From an uncultured Halomonas sp. (lineage in GTDB: Bacteria; Pseudomonadota; Gammaproteobacteria; Pseudomonadales; Halomonadaceae): DNA of 63,445 bases. Of this stretch, positions 56,906 to 63,445 are shown one piece after another. Below the pieces are notes generated by a model that searched no databases, was not told the origin of the DNA, and worked only from the letters and a program-made list of their open reading frames with translations. The stretch's first letter is position 1; the number at the start of each line of letters is the position of its first letter. The stretch spans positions 1-63,445 of the forward strand of contig NZ_CANLFS010000020.1 in assembly GCF_947490095.1 (NCBI RefSeq), written 5' to 3'. A program made the translations under genes and the position numbers.

Positions 56906-57948
56906 TGACAATGCCAGACACGCCGCTGCTGGCGCTGACCACCGGTGAGCCGTCGGGCGTCGGCCCCGAGCTTGCCCTGATGCTGGCGGCCGAAGGCGTT
57001 GCCGCGGCGCGGCTGGTGGCCGTGGGTGACCCGGCGCTGCTTGCCCAGCGTGCCGACCTGCTGGGGCTGGATATCGAATTGCTCGACATGGCACCCGGTG
57101 AGGCGGTGCCGCCGGCGATTCCCGGCCGGCTTCCGGTATGGCCCGTGGCGCTGCGGGAGCCGGCGCGGCCGGGAGTGCTGGAGCCGCGCAATGCCGACTA
57201 TGTGCTCGAGACCCTGGATGTGGCGATTCATGCCTGCCGGACGGGGCGGGCCCACGGCATGGTCACCGCCCCGCTGCACAAGGGCGTGATTCTCGATGCG
57301 GGGCATGCGGGATTTACCGGGCATACCGAGTACCTGCGCGATGCCTGCGGTGCCGAAGAGGTGGTGATGGTGCTGGCGACCGACGCCGCCCTGCACGCCG
57401 CGGGGCCCGACTGGCGGGGCGCCGCCTCTCTGCGGGTGGCGCTTGCCACGACCCATCTGCCCCTGAGAGACGTGGCAAAGGCCATCACCGCCGAGGGCCT
57501 CACGCGGGTGCTGCGTATCCTCGATGCCGACCTGACGCGCTGGTTCGGGGTGGCGAGGCCGCGCATCGCGGTGTGCGGGCTCAACCCCCACGCCGGCGAG
57601 GGGGGGCACCTGGGGCGTGAGGAAATCGAGATAATCGAGCCGACCCTGGCCGCATTACGCGACGAGGGATTGACCCTGGACGGCCCGCTCCCCGCCGACA
57701 CCCTCTTTACCCCGCGCCACCTGGCGGGTGTCGACGCGGTGCTGGCCATGTACCACGATCAGGGATTGCCGGTACTCAAGTACTCGGGATTCGGCCGGGC
57801 CGCCAATCTCACCCTGGGACTGCCGCTGGTGCGCACCTCGGTGGATCATGGTACCGCCCTGGACCTGGCCGGCACGGGCCGCGCCGACCTCGGCAGCCTG
57901 CGCGTCGCCGTGGCCCTGGCCGCGGAGATGGCCGGCCGCGGTGCTTGA
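56905..57948 (+). CDS. pdxA: 4-hydroxythreonine-4-phosphate dehydrogenase PdxA
   Basis: NAD-dependent enzyme of the DXP-dependent pyridoxal phosphate pathway. The 347 aa protein has TTGEPSGVGPELAL, GMVTAPLHKG, GHTEYLRD and MYHDQGLPVLK, which hold the metal-binding histidines and substrate site. It overlaps surA by one base. The gene order matches other gammaproteobacteria. Confidence 0.97.
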   Translation: MTMPDTPLLALTTGEPSGVGPELALMLAAEGVAAARLVAVGDPALLAQRADLLGLDIELLDMAPGEAVPPAIPGRLPVWPVALREPARPGVLEPRNADYVLETLDVAIHACRTGRAHGMVTAPLHKGVILDAGHAGFTGHTEYLRDACGAEEVVMVLATDAALHAAGPDWRGAASLRVALATTHLPLRDVAKAITAEGLTRVLRILDADLTRWFGVARPRIAVCGLNPHAGEGGHLGREEIEIIEPTLAALRDEGLTLDGPLPADTLFTPRHLAGVDAVLAMYHDQGLPVLKYSGFGRAANLTLGLPLVRTSVDHGTALDLAGTGRADLGSLRVAVALAAEMAGRGA

Positions 57949-58048
57949 AACTGAACGATAACTAGTGTCGCTCGAGGGGCGCCGGATCAGCCCCGAGATA
58001 GCGGCACTGCGATATTTGGACTACTTAGTGATAGAAGGACACCCCTGA

Positions 58049-58867
58049 ATGGCATCTCGCCCCCCGGTTCATCAGGCGCGCAAGCGCTTCGGACAGAATT
58101 TTTTGCGCGACCGCGGCATCATCTCCCGTATTGTGCGGGCCATCGGGCCGCGTGCCGGCGAGCGAATCGTGGAGATCGGCCCCGGTCAGGGGGCGCTTAC
58201 CGAGCCACTGCTGGAGGCCGCCGGCGGTCGCCTGGAGGTGATCGAGCTCGACCGCGACCTGATTCCCGGACTGCGCGTGCAGTTCTTCAACTACCCCGAC
58301 TTCGTGATCCATGAGGGTGACGCCCTCAAGGTCGATTTCCGGGCCCTGCGTGGCGCCGGCGAGCCGCTGCGCGTCGTCGGCAACCTGCCCTACAATATCT
58401 CCACCCCGCTGATCGCCCACCTGCTTCAGGCCGGCGATGCCGTCGCCGATATGCACTTCATGCTGCAGAAGGAGGTGGTGGAACGCCTGGCCGCCGAGCC
58501 GGGCGGCGCCGACTGGGGGCGACTCTCGGTGATGGCCCAGTATCGCTGCCGGGTGGATGCCCTGTTTGTGGTGCCGCCGGAAGCCTTCGTGCCGCAGCCC
58601 AAGGTGGACTCCGCCATCGTGCGGCTGACGCCCCATGCCGAGCTGCCTTTTCCGGCCCGGGACGAGGTGCTATTGGCCTCGATCGTCAAGGAATCCTTCG
58701 GGCAGCGCCGCAAGACCCTGCGCAACAACCTCAAGGGGCGCATCGGTGCCGCCGAGCTCGAGGCGCTGGGCATCGATCCCGGTCGGCGGCCCCAGACCCT
58801 GAGCGTCGAGGAGTTCGTGTCGATTGCCGACCACCTGGCGCAGGCCGGCGGGGAGGCTCACCCATGA
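58049..58867 (+). CDS. rsmA: 16S rRNA dimethyladenosine transferase RsmA (KsgA)
   Basis: Methylates A1518 and A1519 of 16S rRNA during late 30S assembly. The 272 aa protein has QNFLRD, the SAM motif EIGPGQGALTEPL, and the catalytic NLPYNISTP. The 100-bp gap after pdxA is locally AT-richer and may contain a promoter. It overlaps apaG by four bases. Confidence 0.97.
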   Translation: MASRPPVHQARKRFGQNFLRDRGIISRIVRAIGPRAGERIVEIGPGQGALTEPLLEAAGGRLEVIELDRDLIPGLRVQFFNYPDFVIHEGDALKVDFRALRGAGEPLRVVGNLPYNISTPLIAHLLQAGDAVADMHFMLQKEVVERLAAEPGGADWGRLSVMAQYRCRVDALFVVPPEAFVPQPKVDSAIVRLTPHAELPFPARDEVLLASIVKESFGQRRKTLRNNLKGRIGAAELEALGIDPGRRPQTLSVEEFVSIADHLAQAGGEAHP

Positions 58868-59277
58868 GCGATCACAGCCCTCTCGACGCCGCCGCCATGA
58901 CCGAGGCGTCGGGCGTCAGCGTCGAGGTCCAGCCGGAGTTTCGCCCCGAGGAGTCTGCCATCGGCGAAGCCCGCTACGTGTTCAGCTACACCGTGACGGT
59001 GCACAACGCCTCACGCCATAGTGTCCAGCTGATGGCGCGCCACTGGACCATTACCCAGGGCAGCGGCAAGGTTCAGGACGTGCGGGGCAAGGGCGTGGTG
59101 GGCCAGCAGCCGGTGATCGCGCCGGGTCATGACTTTCGCTACACCAGCCGGGCGGTGCTCGATGGGCCGGTCGGCGTCATGCAGGGCGAGTATACCTGCG
59201 TCGATACCGCCACCCAGCGACCCTTCGAGGTAGCCATTGCCCCCTTCCGCCTGGCCGGACCCAACCAGGTTCACTGA
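58864..59277 (+). CDS. apaG: ApaG (Co2+/Mg2+ efflux-associated) protein
   Basis: DUF525 protein of 137 aa with a fibronectin-like beta fold, including RYVFSYTVTVHNASRHSVQLMARHW and GSGKVQDVRGKGVVGQQP. Its molecular role is uncertain. The N-terminus is about ten residues longer than E. coli ApaG. Coupled to rsmA by a four-base overlap. Confidence 0.95.
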   Translation: MSDHSPLDAAAMTEASGVSVEVQPEFRPEESAIGEARYVFSYTVTVHNASRHSVQLMARHWTITQGSGKVQDVRGKGVVGQQPVIAPGHDFRYTSRAVLDGPVGVMQGEYTCVDTATQRPFEVAIAPFRLAGPNQVH

Positions 59278-59312
59278 ATGCGTCGCGCCTTAACCGTAAG
59301 CAGGAAACGCCC

Positions 59313-60146
59313 ATGACTACCTATGCCATCGGCGATCTTCAGGGCTGCCATGCCGAGTTCGTCGAGCTGCTCGAGGCCCTGGACTTCGACCCGCGTCATG
59401 ACCGGCTGTGGCTGGCCGGTGACCTGGTCAACCGCGGCCCCGGATCGCTTGCCTGCCTGCGTGAGGTCGAGGCCCTGGGCGATGCCGCCCTGACGGTGCT
59501 CGGCAACCACGACCTTCACCTGCTGGCGGTGGCGAGAGGGGGGGGCACGCTCAATCGCAAGGACACCCTCGAGGCCATTCTCGCCGCCCCGGATCGCGAG
59601 CGGTTGCTCGACTGGCTGCAGGCGCGCCCGCTGGTGGTTCGCGAGACCCTGGGGGGGGAGGATACCCTGATGGCGCATGCCGGCCTGCTGCCGCGGTGGT
59701 CGCCGGACCTGGCCGAGGGCCTGGCCGACGAGGTGACGACGCTGTTGGGCAGCGAGCAGGCGGGAGGCTTTCTCGAGCGTCTGTATGGCAATACGCCGGA
59801 TCGCTGGCGCGATGACCTCGAGGGCATCGAGCGCTGGCGGGCCATCGTCAATGTGCTCACCCGCATGCGCTTCATCGATGCCGAGGGGCGGCTGGATTTC
59901 GCCGCCAAGGAGGGGCTCGATAGCGCCCCGGCGGGCTTCGCACCCTGGTTTCGCTACCCGCGCGGCGACGCCGCGCGGCTCGTCTTCGGCCACTGGGCGG
60001 CGCTCCAGGGGGCGACACCCGGCAGCCGCGTCAACGCCTGCGCGCTGGATACCGGCTGCGTATGGGGGGGCTCCCTGACGGCCCTGGACCTCGACCGCGG
60101 CGAGCGCACCAGCGTGCCCAGCCGCGTTACCCATCATCTGACATGA
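59313..60146 (+). CDS. apaH: Symmetrical bis(5'-nucleosyl)-tetraphosphatase ApaH
   Basis: Hydrolyses Ap4A to two ADP and in E. coli also decaps Np4-capped RNA. The 277 aa protein has the calcineurin-like metallophosphatase motifs GDLQGCHAEF, GDLVNRGPGS and GNHDLH, and a late MAHAG. AGGAAA precedes the ATG. Four-base overlap with a possible upstream start of glpE. Confidence 0.97.
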   Translation: MTTYAIGDLQGCHAEFVELLEALDFDPRHDRLWLAGDLVNRGPGSLACLREVEALGDAALTVLGNHDLHLLAVARGGGTLNRKDTLEAILAAPDRERLLDWLQARPLVVRETLGGEDTLMAHAGLLPRWSPDLAEGLADEVTTLLGSEQAGGFLERLYGNTPDRWRDDLEGIERWRAIVNVLTRMRFIDAEGRLDFAAKEGLDSAPAGFAPWFRYPRGDAARLVFGHWAALQGATPGSRVNACALDTGCVWGGSLTALDLDRGERTSVPSRVTHHLT

Positions 60147-60154
60147 GACGCCCC

Positions 60155-60475
60155 ATGAGCTTTCAGCATCTCGACATCCCGACCCTCAAGGCCTGGCTCG
60201 ACGCGGACCGCGAGACGACGCTGGTGGATATCCGCGACGCCCTGAGCTTCGCCCAGGGCCATATTCCCGGCAGTCGTCGGCTCGATAACGAGTCGGTAGG
60301 CGAGTTCGTCGAAGCGACGCCTAGGGCGCGGCCGGTGGTAGTGGTCTGCTACCACGGCCATTCCAGCCAGCAGGCGGCCACCTGGCTGGCCGGCCAGGGC
60401 TTTTCCGAGGTCTACAGCCTCGATGGCGGCTTCACCGACTGGCAACTACGCCATCCCGATCGAGTGGAGGTCTGA
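60155..60475 (+). CDS. glpE: Thiosulfate sulfurtransferase GlpE
   Basis: Single-domain rhodanese of 106 aa. The active-site loop CYHGHSSQ has catalytic Cys65, the same position as in E. coli GlpE. I use the ATG at 60155 because [15 protein letters not shown] fits the family N-terminus. An in-frame ATG at 60143 that overlaps the apaH stop would add four residues, and neither has a strong ribosome binding site. Confidence 0.93.
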   Translation: MSFQHLDIPTLKAWLDADRETTLVDIRDALSFAQGHIPGSRRLDNESVGEFVEATPRARPVVVVCYHGHSSQQAATWLAGQGFSEVYSLDGGFTDWQLRHPDRVEV

Positions 60476-60477
60476 GC

Positions 60478-61626
60478 GTGACGCGGTCATGTGATCCGGC
60501 CGTGACGGGGCTCGCGGTCTATCGGGTGGGCGGCGCGGTGCGCGATGCCCGCCTCGGCTGGCCGGTCACCGATACCGATTGGGTCGTCGTGGGGGCCACG
60601 CCCGAGGCCCTGCGCCGTCGCGGCTTCCGGCCCGTGGGGCGTGACTTCCCGGTCTTTCTGCACCCGGAGACCCACGAGGAATATGCCCTGGCGCGTACCG
60701 AGCGCAAGGCGGGGCATGGCTATACCGGCTTCGTGGTGCACGCCAGCCCCGAGGTGACCCTGGAGGAGGACCTGGCGCGCCGCGACCTGACCATCAATGC
60801 CATGGCAGAGACCCCGCAAGGCGAGCTGGTGGACCCCTACGGGGGCCTGGCCGACCTGGCGACGAGGGTGCTGCGCCATGTGTCGCCGGCCTTCGTCGAG
60901 GACCCGCTGCGCGTGCTGCGCACCGCACGCTTCCTGGCCCGTTATGCCGGGTTGGGCTTTACCATCGCCGAGGAAACCGAGGCGCTGATGCGTGAGCTGG
61001 TGGAGGCCGGAGAGCTTGTCCACCTGGTGGCCGAGCGAGTATGGGTCGAGACCGAGAAGGCGCTGGCGGCGCCCTTTCCCGAGGTGTATTTCCAGACGCT
61101 CGACGACTGCGGCGCCCTGGCGGTGTTGATGCCGGCACTGGCCGCCGACGGAGAGGCCCTGGACGAGGCGCTGGGCCGACTGCATCGGCTACCCGAGGAG
61201 GGGGAGGGTGAGGCCTTGCCTCGCTGGCGCTGGGCGCGACTCGTCGAGCATCTGGACGAGGCGGCGCGGACCGAGCTGGCCGAGCAGCTACGCCTGCCCA
61301 GGGCCTACGTCGATCTGGCCCGCCAGGTGTCGCTGACCCGCGCCCTGGTCGCGGCATCACGGCGGTCGCCGCTGGGGGGCGGTGACATCCTGGCCTGGCT
61401 GGATGGCATCGATGCCTGGCGGCGCGGCGAGCGAGTCATGCCGCTGATCCGCCTGGTCAGCCGGGAGGCGCCGGAGCTTGCCGAGGAGCTGGCGCTGGGC
61501 TGGCGACTGGCCGCCCAGGTGTTGCCGAAGACGCTGGTGGAGGAGGGCTTCAGGGGTGGAGAGCTGGGCCAGGAACTCGCCCGACGGCGGCGCGAAGCGA
61601 TCGGTGCCGCCCTGGGCGTCGCCTGA
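60478..61626 (+). CDS. cca: CCA-adding tRNA nucleotidyltransferase, without HD motif
   Basis: Adds or repairs the 3' CCA of tRNA. The 382 aa protein has the class II nucleotidyltransferase head: GGAVRD, the catalytic [18 protein letters not shown], and [22 protein letters not shown]. coli Cca has 412 aa with a C-terminal HD phosphohydrolase domain. Here that region is shortened, and the CHDLGKG and HHGHG metal-binding motifs are absent, leaving [20 protein letters not shown]. The GTG start at 60478 lies two bases after glpE, with no clear ribosome binding site. Confidence 0.93.
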   Translation: MTRSCDPAVTGLAVYRVGGAVRDARLGWPVTDTDWVVVGATPEALRRRGFRPVGRDFPVFLHPETHEEYALARTERKAGHGYTGFVVHASPEVTLEEDLARRDLTINAMAETPQGELVDPYGGLADLATRVLRHVSPAFVEDPLRVLRTARFLARYAGLGFTIAEETEALMRELVEAGELVHLVAERVWVETEKALAAPFPEVYFQTLDDCGALAVLMPALAADGEALDEALGRLHRLPEEGEGEALPRWRWARLVEHLDEAARTELAEQLRLPRAYVDLARQVSLTRALVAASRRSPLGGGDILAWLDGIDAWRRGERVMPLIRLVSREAPELAEELALGWRLAAQVLPKTLVEEGFRGGELGQELARRRREAIGAALGVA

Positions 61627-61648
61627 GCCGCTCACCCTGGTCGGCGGG

Positions 61649-62179
61649 TCATTCGGCTGGCCGGTCGGGGGTCGAGATCCGGCGCCCGGCCCAGGTGAAT
61701 GCCACGGGCCAGAGCTGCTGATTGCCCGGGTCGAAGCGGCGCCACAGGGACGCATAGGTTTCGCCGCTCAGGGGGTGCTGCGCCTGGGGGAGCAGCTCGG
61801 CCAGGGGCTGGAGCACGAAGGCATGATGAGTGATTTCGCCGCGGGGCAGGCTGACGCCATCGTGTTCACCGCTGAGGTCGCCCACGGTCAGCAGGTCGAC
61901 ATCCAGTGTCCGGGGGCTGAACTTGGGGCTGTCGACGCGTCGGCCGTTGGCGAACTCGAGGCGCTTGCACCAGGCCTGGAGCTCCCCCACCCTGGCGTCG
62001 CTCTCGAAGGTCGCCACCAGGTTGTAGAAGTTGCGCCCATCCTCGAAGCCGACCGGCTCACTCTCGAATACCCGCGAGACGGTCAGTCCCGTGAAGGAAG
62101 CCGCCAGGGCGTCCAGGCAGACGCGTACATGGTGTTCGCGTTCGATGTTGCTGCCGATACTCACCGTGACCCTGGCCAT
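61649..62179 (-). CDS. folK: 2-amino-4-hydroxy-6-hydroxymethyldihydropteridine pyrophosphokinase
   Basis: Folate biosynthesis enzyme (HPPK) that transfers pyrophosphate from ATP to the pterin. The 176 aa protein has VSIGSNIERE, NFYNLVATFES and SPRTLDVDLLTVGD, the latter with the metal-binding aspartates. The ATG at 62179 overlaps the folB stop (TGATG). Confidence 0.94.
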   Translation of the reverse strand: MARVTVSIGSNIEREHHVRVCLDALAASFTGLTVSRVFESEPVGFEDGRNFYNLVATFESDARVGELQAWCKRLEFANGRRVDSPKFSPRTLDVDLLTVGDLSGEHDGVSLPRGEITHHAFVLQPLAELLPQAQHPLSGETYASLWRRFDPGNQQLWPVAFTWAGRRISTPDRPAE

Positions 62180-62544
62180 CACGCGACTCCCTGCCGAGTG
62201 CCGCGCTCGATGCTGACGCCTACCGCGGCGGCGGCCGGCACGGCGCCGGGCTTGCGCACGGTGAGGCGCAACCAGGCGATGGCGAACTCCTCGCGCAGGG
62301 TCGCGGCCAGGCGCTCGGCGAAGGTCTCCACCAGGGCGAAGTCGTGGGCGGCGGCGAAGGCCAGGATGCGCTCGCTGATGGCGGCGTAGTCGAGGGTCTG
62401 GGCGATATCATCGTCCGCGGCGGCGGGGCGGATGTCGGTCGCCAGCATCAGGTCGAGCGTCAGGCGCTGGGTGATGGTGCGCTCCCAGTCGTAGACGCCG
62501 ATCACGGTATCGACGGCGAGGGACTCTATCAGCACTAGATCCAT
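62179..62544 (-). CDS. folB: Dihydroneopterin aldolase FolB
   Basis: Folate biosynthesis enzyme that cleaves dihydroneopterin. The 121 aa protein starts MDLVLIESLAVDTVIGVYDWER, with the conserved Glu and the GVYDWER motif, and ends with RLTVRKPGAV. The ATG at 62544 is chosen over a start 12 codons upstream because it matches the family length. It is divergent from plsY. Confidence 0.95.
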   Translation of the reverse strand: MDLVLIESLAVDTVIGVYDWERTITQRLTLDLMLATDIRPAAADDDIAQTLDYAAISERILAFAAAHDFALVETFAERLAATLREEFAIAWLRLTVRKPGAVPAAAAVGVSIERGTRQGVA

Positions 62545-62679
62545 GGTGGCTTCCGGGCGGGTGTCGGGGGAATGGGGCAAGATTGTACGCGAGCCACGCC
62601 GTGTGGAATACCTCGGTCACTGGGCAGCCCGGGGCCGGGCTGTCAGAATGGCCGAGTTCCCGCTGCAGGAGAGTCGGCC

Positions 62680-63279
62680 GTGGAGGCGCCACTGGTCTCG
62701 CTATTGCCGCTGGTGCTGCTGGGCTATCTCGGCGGCAGCTGGCTCGGCGCGCTTACCGTCTGTCGGCTGGCGGGCGTGGGCGACCCGCGCCTGGCGGGCT
62801 CCTTCAATCCGGGATTTTCCAACGTGCTGCGGCTTCACGGGCGGCGGTTGGCGCTGGCGACCCTGCTGGTAGATGCGCTCAAGGGCATGCCGATGCTGAT
62901 GCTGGCGATCCTGCTGGGCCTGCCGCCCTGGGCGCAGGGGGTGGTGGGTCTCGCCGTGCTGCTGGGGCATAGCTACCCGGTCTGGCATCGCCTGCGCGGT
63001 GGCAAGGCGGTGGCCAGCGCCTTCGGCGTGATGCTGGTGCTGACGCCGGGGGTGGCGCTGTGCTGCGCCGGCTGCTGGGGGCTTCTCGCCTGGCGGATGC
63101 GCACCGCCGCGGTGGCGTCGCTGGTCAGTGCCGCGGCCGCCCCCCTGGCGAGCCTGTGGCTGGCACCGGACTATGTCGGCGTGGTCATCGCCTTTACCCT
63201 GCTGGTGCTGGCGCGCCATGTGCTCAATATCCGGCGCCTCGGGCGTGGGGAGGAGCCTCGGCTTCGCCGAGAGCGATAA
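62680..63279 (+). CDS. plsY: Divergent acyl-phosphate glycerol-3-phosphate acyltransferase PlsY
   Basis: Membrane acyltransferase that makes lysophosphatidic acid from acyl phosphate and glycerol-3-phosphate. The 199 aa protein has about five helices and the PlsY layout, but all three active-site loops are changed. Motif 1 reads GSFNPGFSNVLR (usually GSGNPGATNVLR), motif 2 is DALKGMPML, and motif 3 is GGKAVASAFG (usually GGKGVAT). The GTG start at 62680 is supported by AGGAG at 62668-62672. The TAA stop lies in the first copy of a 29-bp repeat. It may be a diverged functional PlsY or a paralogue; glycerolipid synthesis could also rely on PlsB elsewhere. Confidence 0.85.
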   Translation: MEAPLVSLLPLVLLGYLGGSWLGALTVCRLAGVGDPRLAGSFNPGFSNVLRLHGRRLALATLLVDALKGMPMLMLAILLGLPPWAQGVVGLAVLLGHSYPVWHRLRGGKAVASAFGVMLVLTPGVALCCAGCWGLLAWRMRTAAVASLVSAAAAPLASLWLAPDYVGVVIAFTLLVLARHVLNIRRLGRGEEPRLRRER

Positions 63280-63341
63280 GCCATACGCTTTACGCTGTAA
63301 GCCCCCCGGTCGGAGCGATAAGCCATACGCTTTACGCTGTA
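63271..63341. repeat. 29-bp direct repeat with degenerate heptamer units
   Basis: Two identical 29-bp copies (63271-63299 and 63313-63341) are separated by 13 bp. Each holds imperfect TTACGCT-type heptamers (ATACGCT, TTACGCT) related to the terminal array. The plsY stop codon is in copy 1. Confidence 0.9.
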
Positions 63342-63378
63342 CGAAAACCCTTGCCGGGAGTGTCGGTAGCGATAGCCT

Positions 63379-63445
<67 letters not shown>

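Overview
The window looks like a chromosomal contig of a halophilic gammaproteobacterium, most likely Halomonas or a close relative. This is inferred from the high GC content, two complete Mrp-type Na+/H+ antiporters, a trimethylamine monooxygenase, a PhaR regulator, the single-subunit FadH, and a gene order typical of Oceanospirillales/Pseudomonadales (lptD-surA-pdxA-rsmA-apaG-apaH beside amgK-murU; rpsF-rpsR-DUF2232-rplI-dnaB). Nearly all of it is core-genome sequence. I see no insertion sequence, prophage, integrase, CRISPR array or rRNA. Both ends run into tandem heptamer arrays (unit CTTACGG, same orientation), which probably broke the assembly.

Region 1 (1-11.3 kb, minus strand) is the microaerobic respiration block: Anr regulator, a divergent HemN-like radical SAM protein, a TauE/SafE-like membrane protein, CcoS, the copper ATPase CcoI, FixH, CcoG, and the cbb3 oxidase operon ccoNOQP. 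Class-II-like Anr/FNR boxes lie upstream of hemN and ccoN, so the regulator, the assembly factors and the oxidase form one circuit.

Region 2 (11.3-25.9 kb, mostly plus strand) holds an alpha/beta hydrolase, a tRNA array Val-Asp-Asp-Val-Asp with its own promoter and terminator, fadH, the PrkA-YeaH-SpoVR stress cluster, a HiPIP, a stand-alone Lrp/AsnC effector domain, a membrane-anchored DNA/RNA endonuclease, three tRNA-Leu(CAG), then rnr and rlmB.

Region 3 (26-33.5 kb) has tmm on the minus strand behind a long structured leader. Divergent from it is the ribosomal protein operon, with a recognisable S6:S18 leader hairpin, followed by dnaB, two small proteins of unknown function and hemH.

Region 4 (33.5-45.4 kb) contains two complete, paralogous Mrp antiporter operons arranged back to back. 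The minus-strand one has fused mrpAB; the plus-strand one has separate mrpA and mrpB.

Region 5 (45.4-63.3 kb) holds a lytic transglycosylase, a RimK-type zinc protease-like protein, rsmE, phaR, purD, a thioesterase, prkB, OsmC, murU-amgK (cell wall recycling), then lptD, a naturally parvulin-less SurA, pdxA, rsmA, apaG, apaH, glpE, a Cca without its HD motif, folK-folB, and a divergent PlsY whose stop codon lies in a degenerate copy of the terminal repeat family.

I found no clearly new multigene system. The points most worth follow-up are the short SurA, the structured tmm leader, the heptamer arrays fused to gene ends, the mirror-image Mrp operons with a hairpin over one ribosome binding site, and key-residue changes in HemN, Cca and PlsY.
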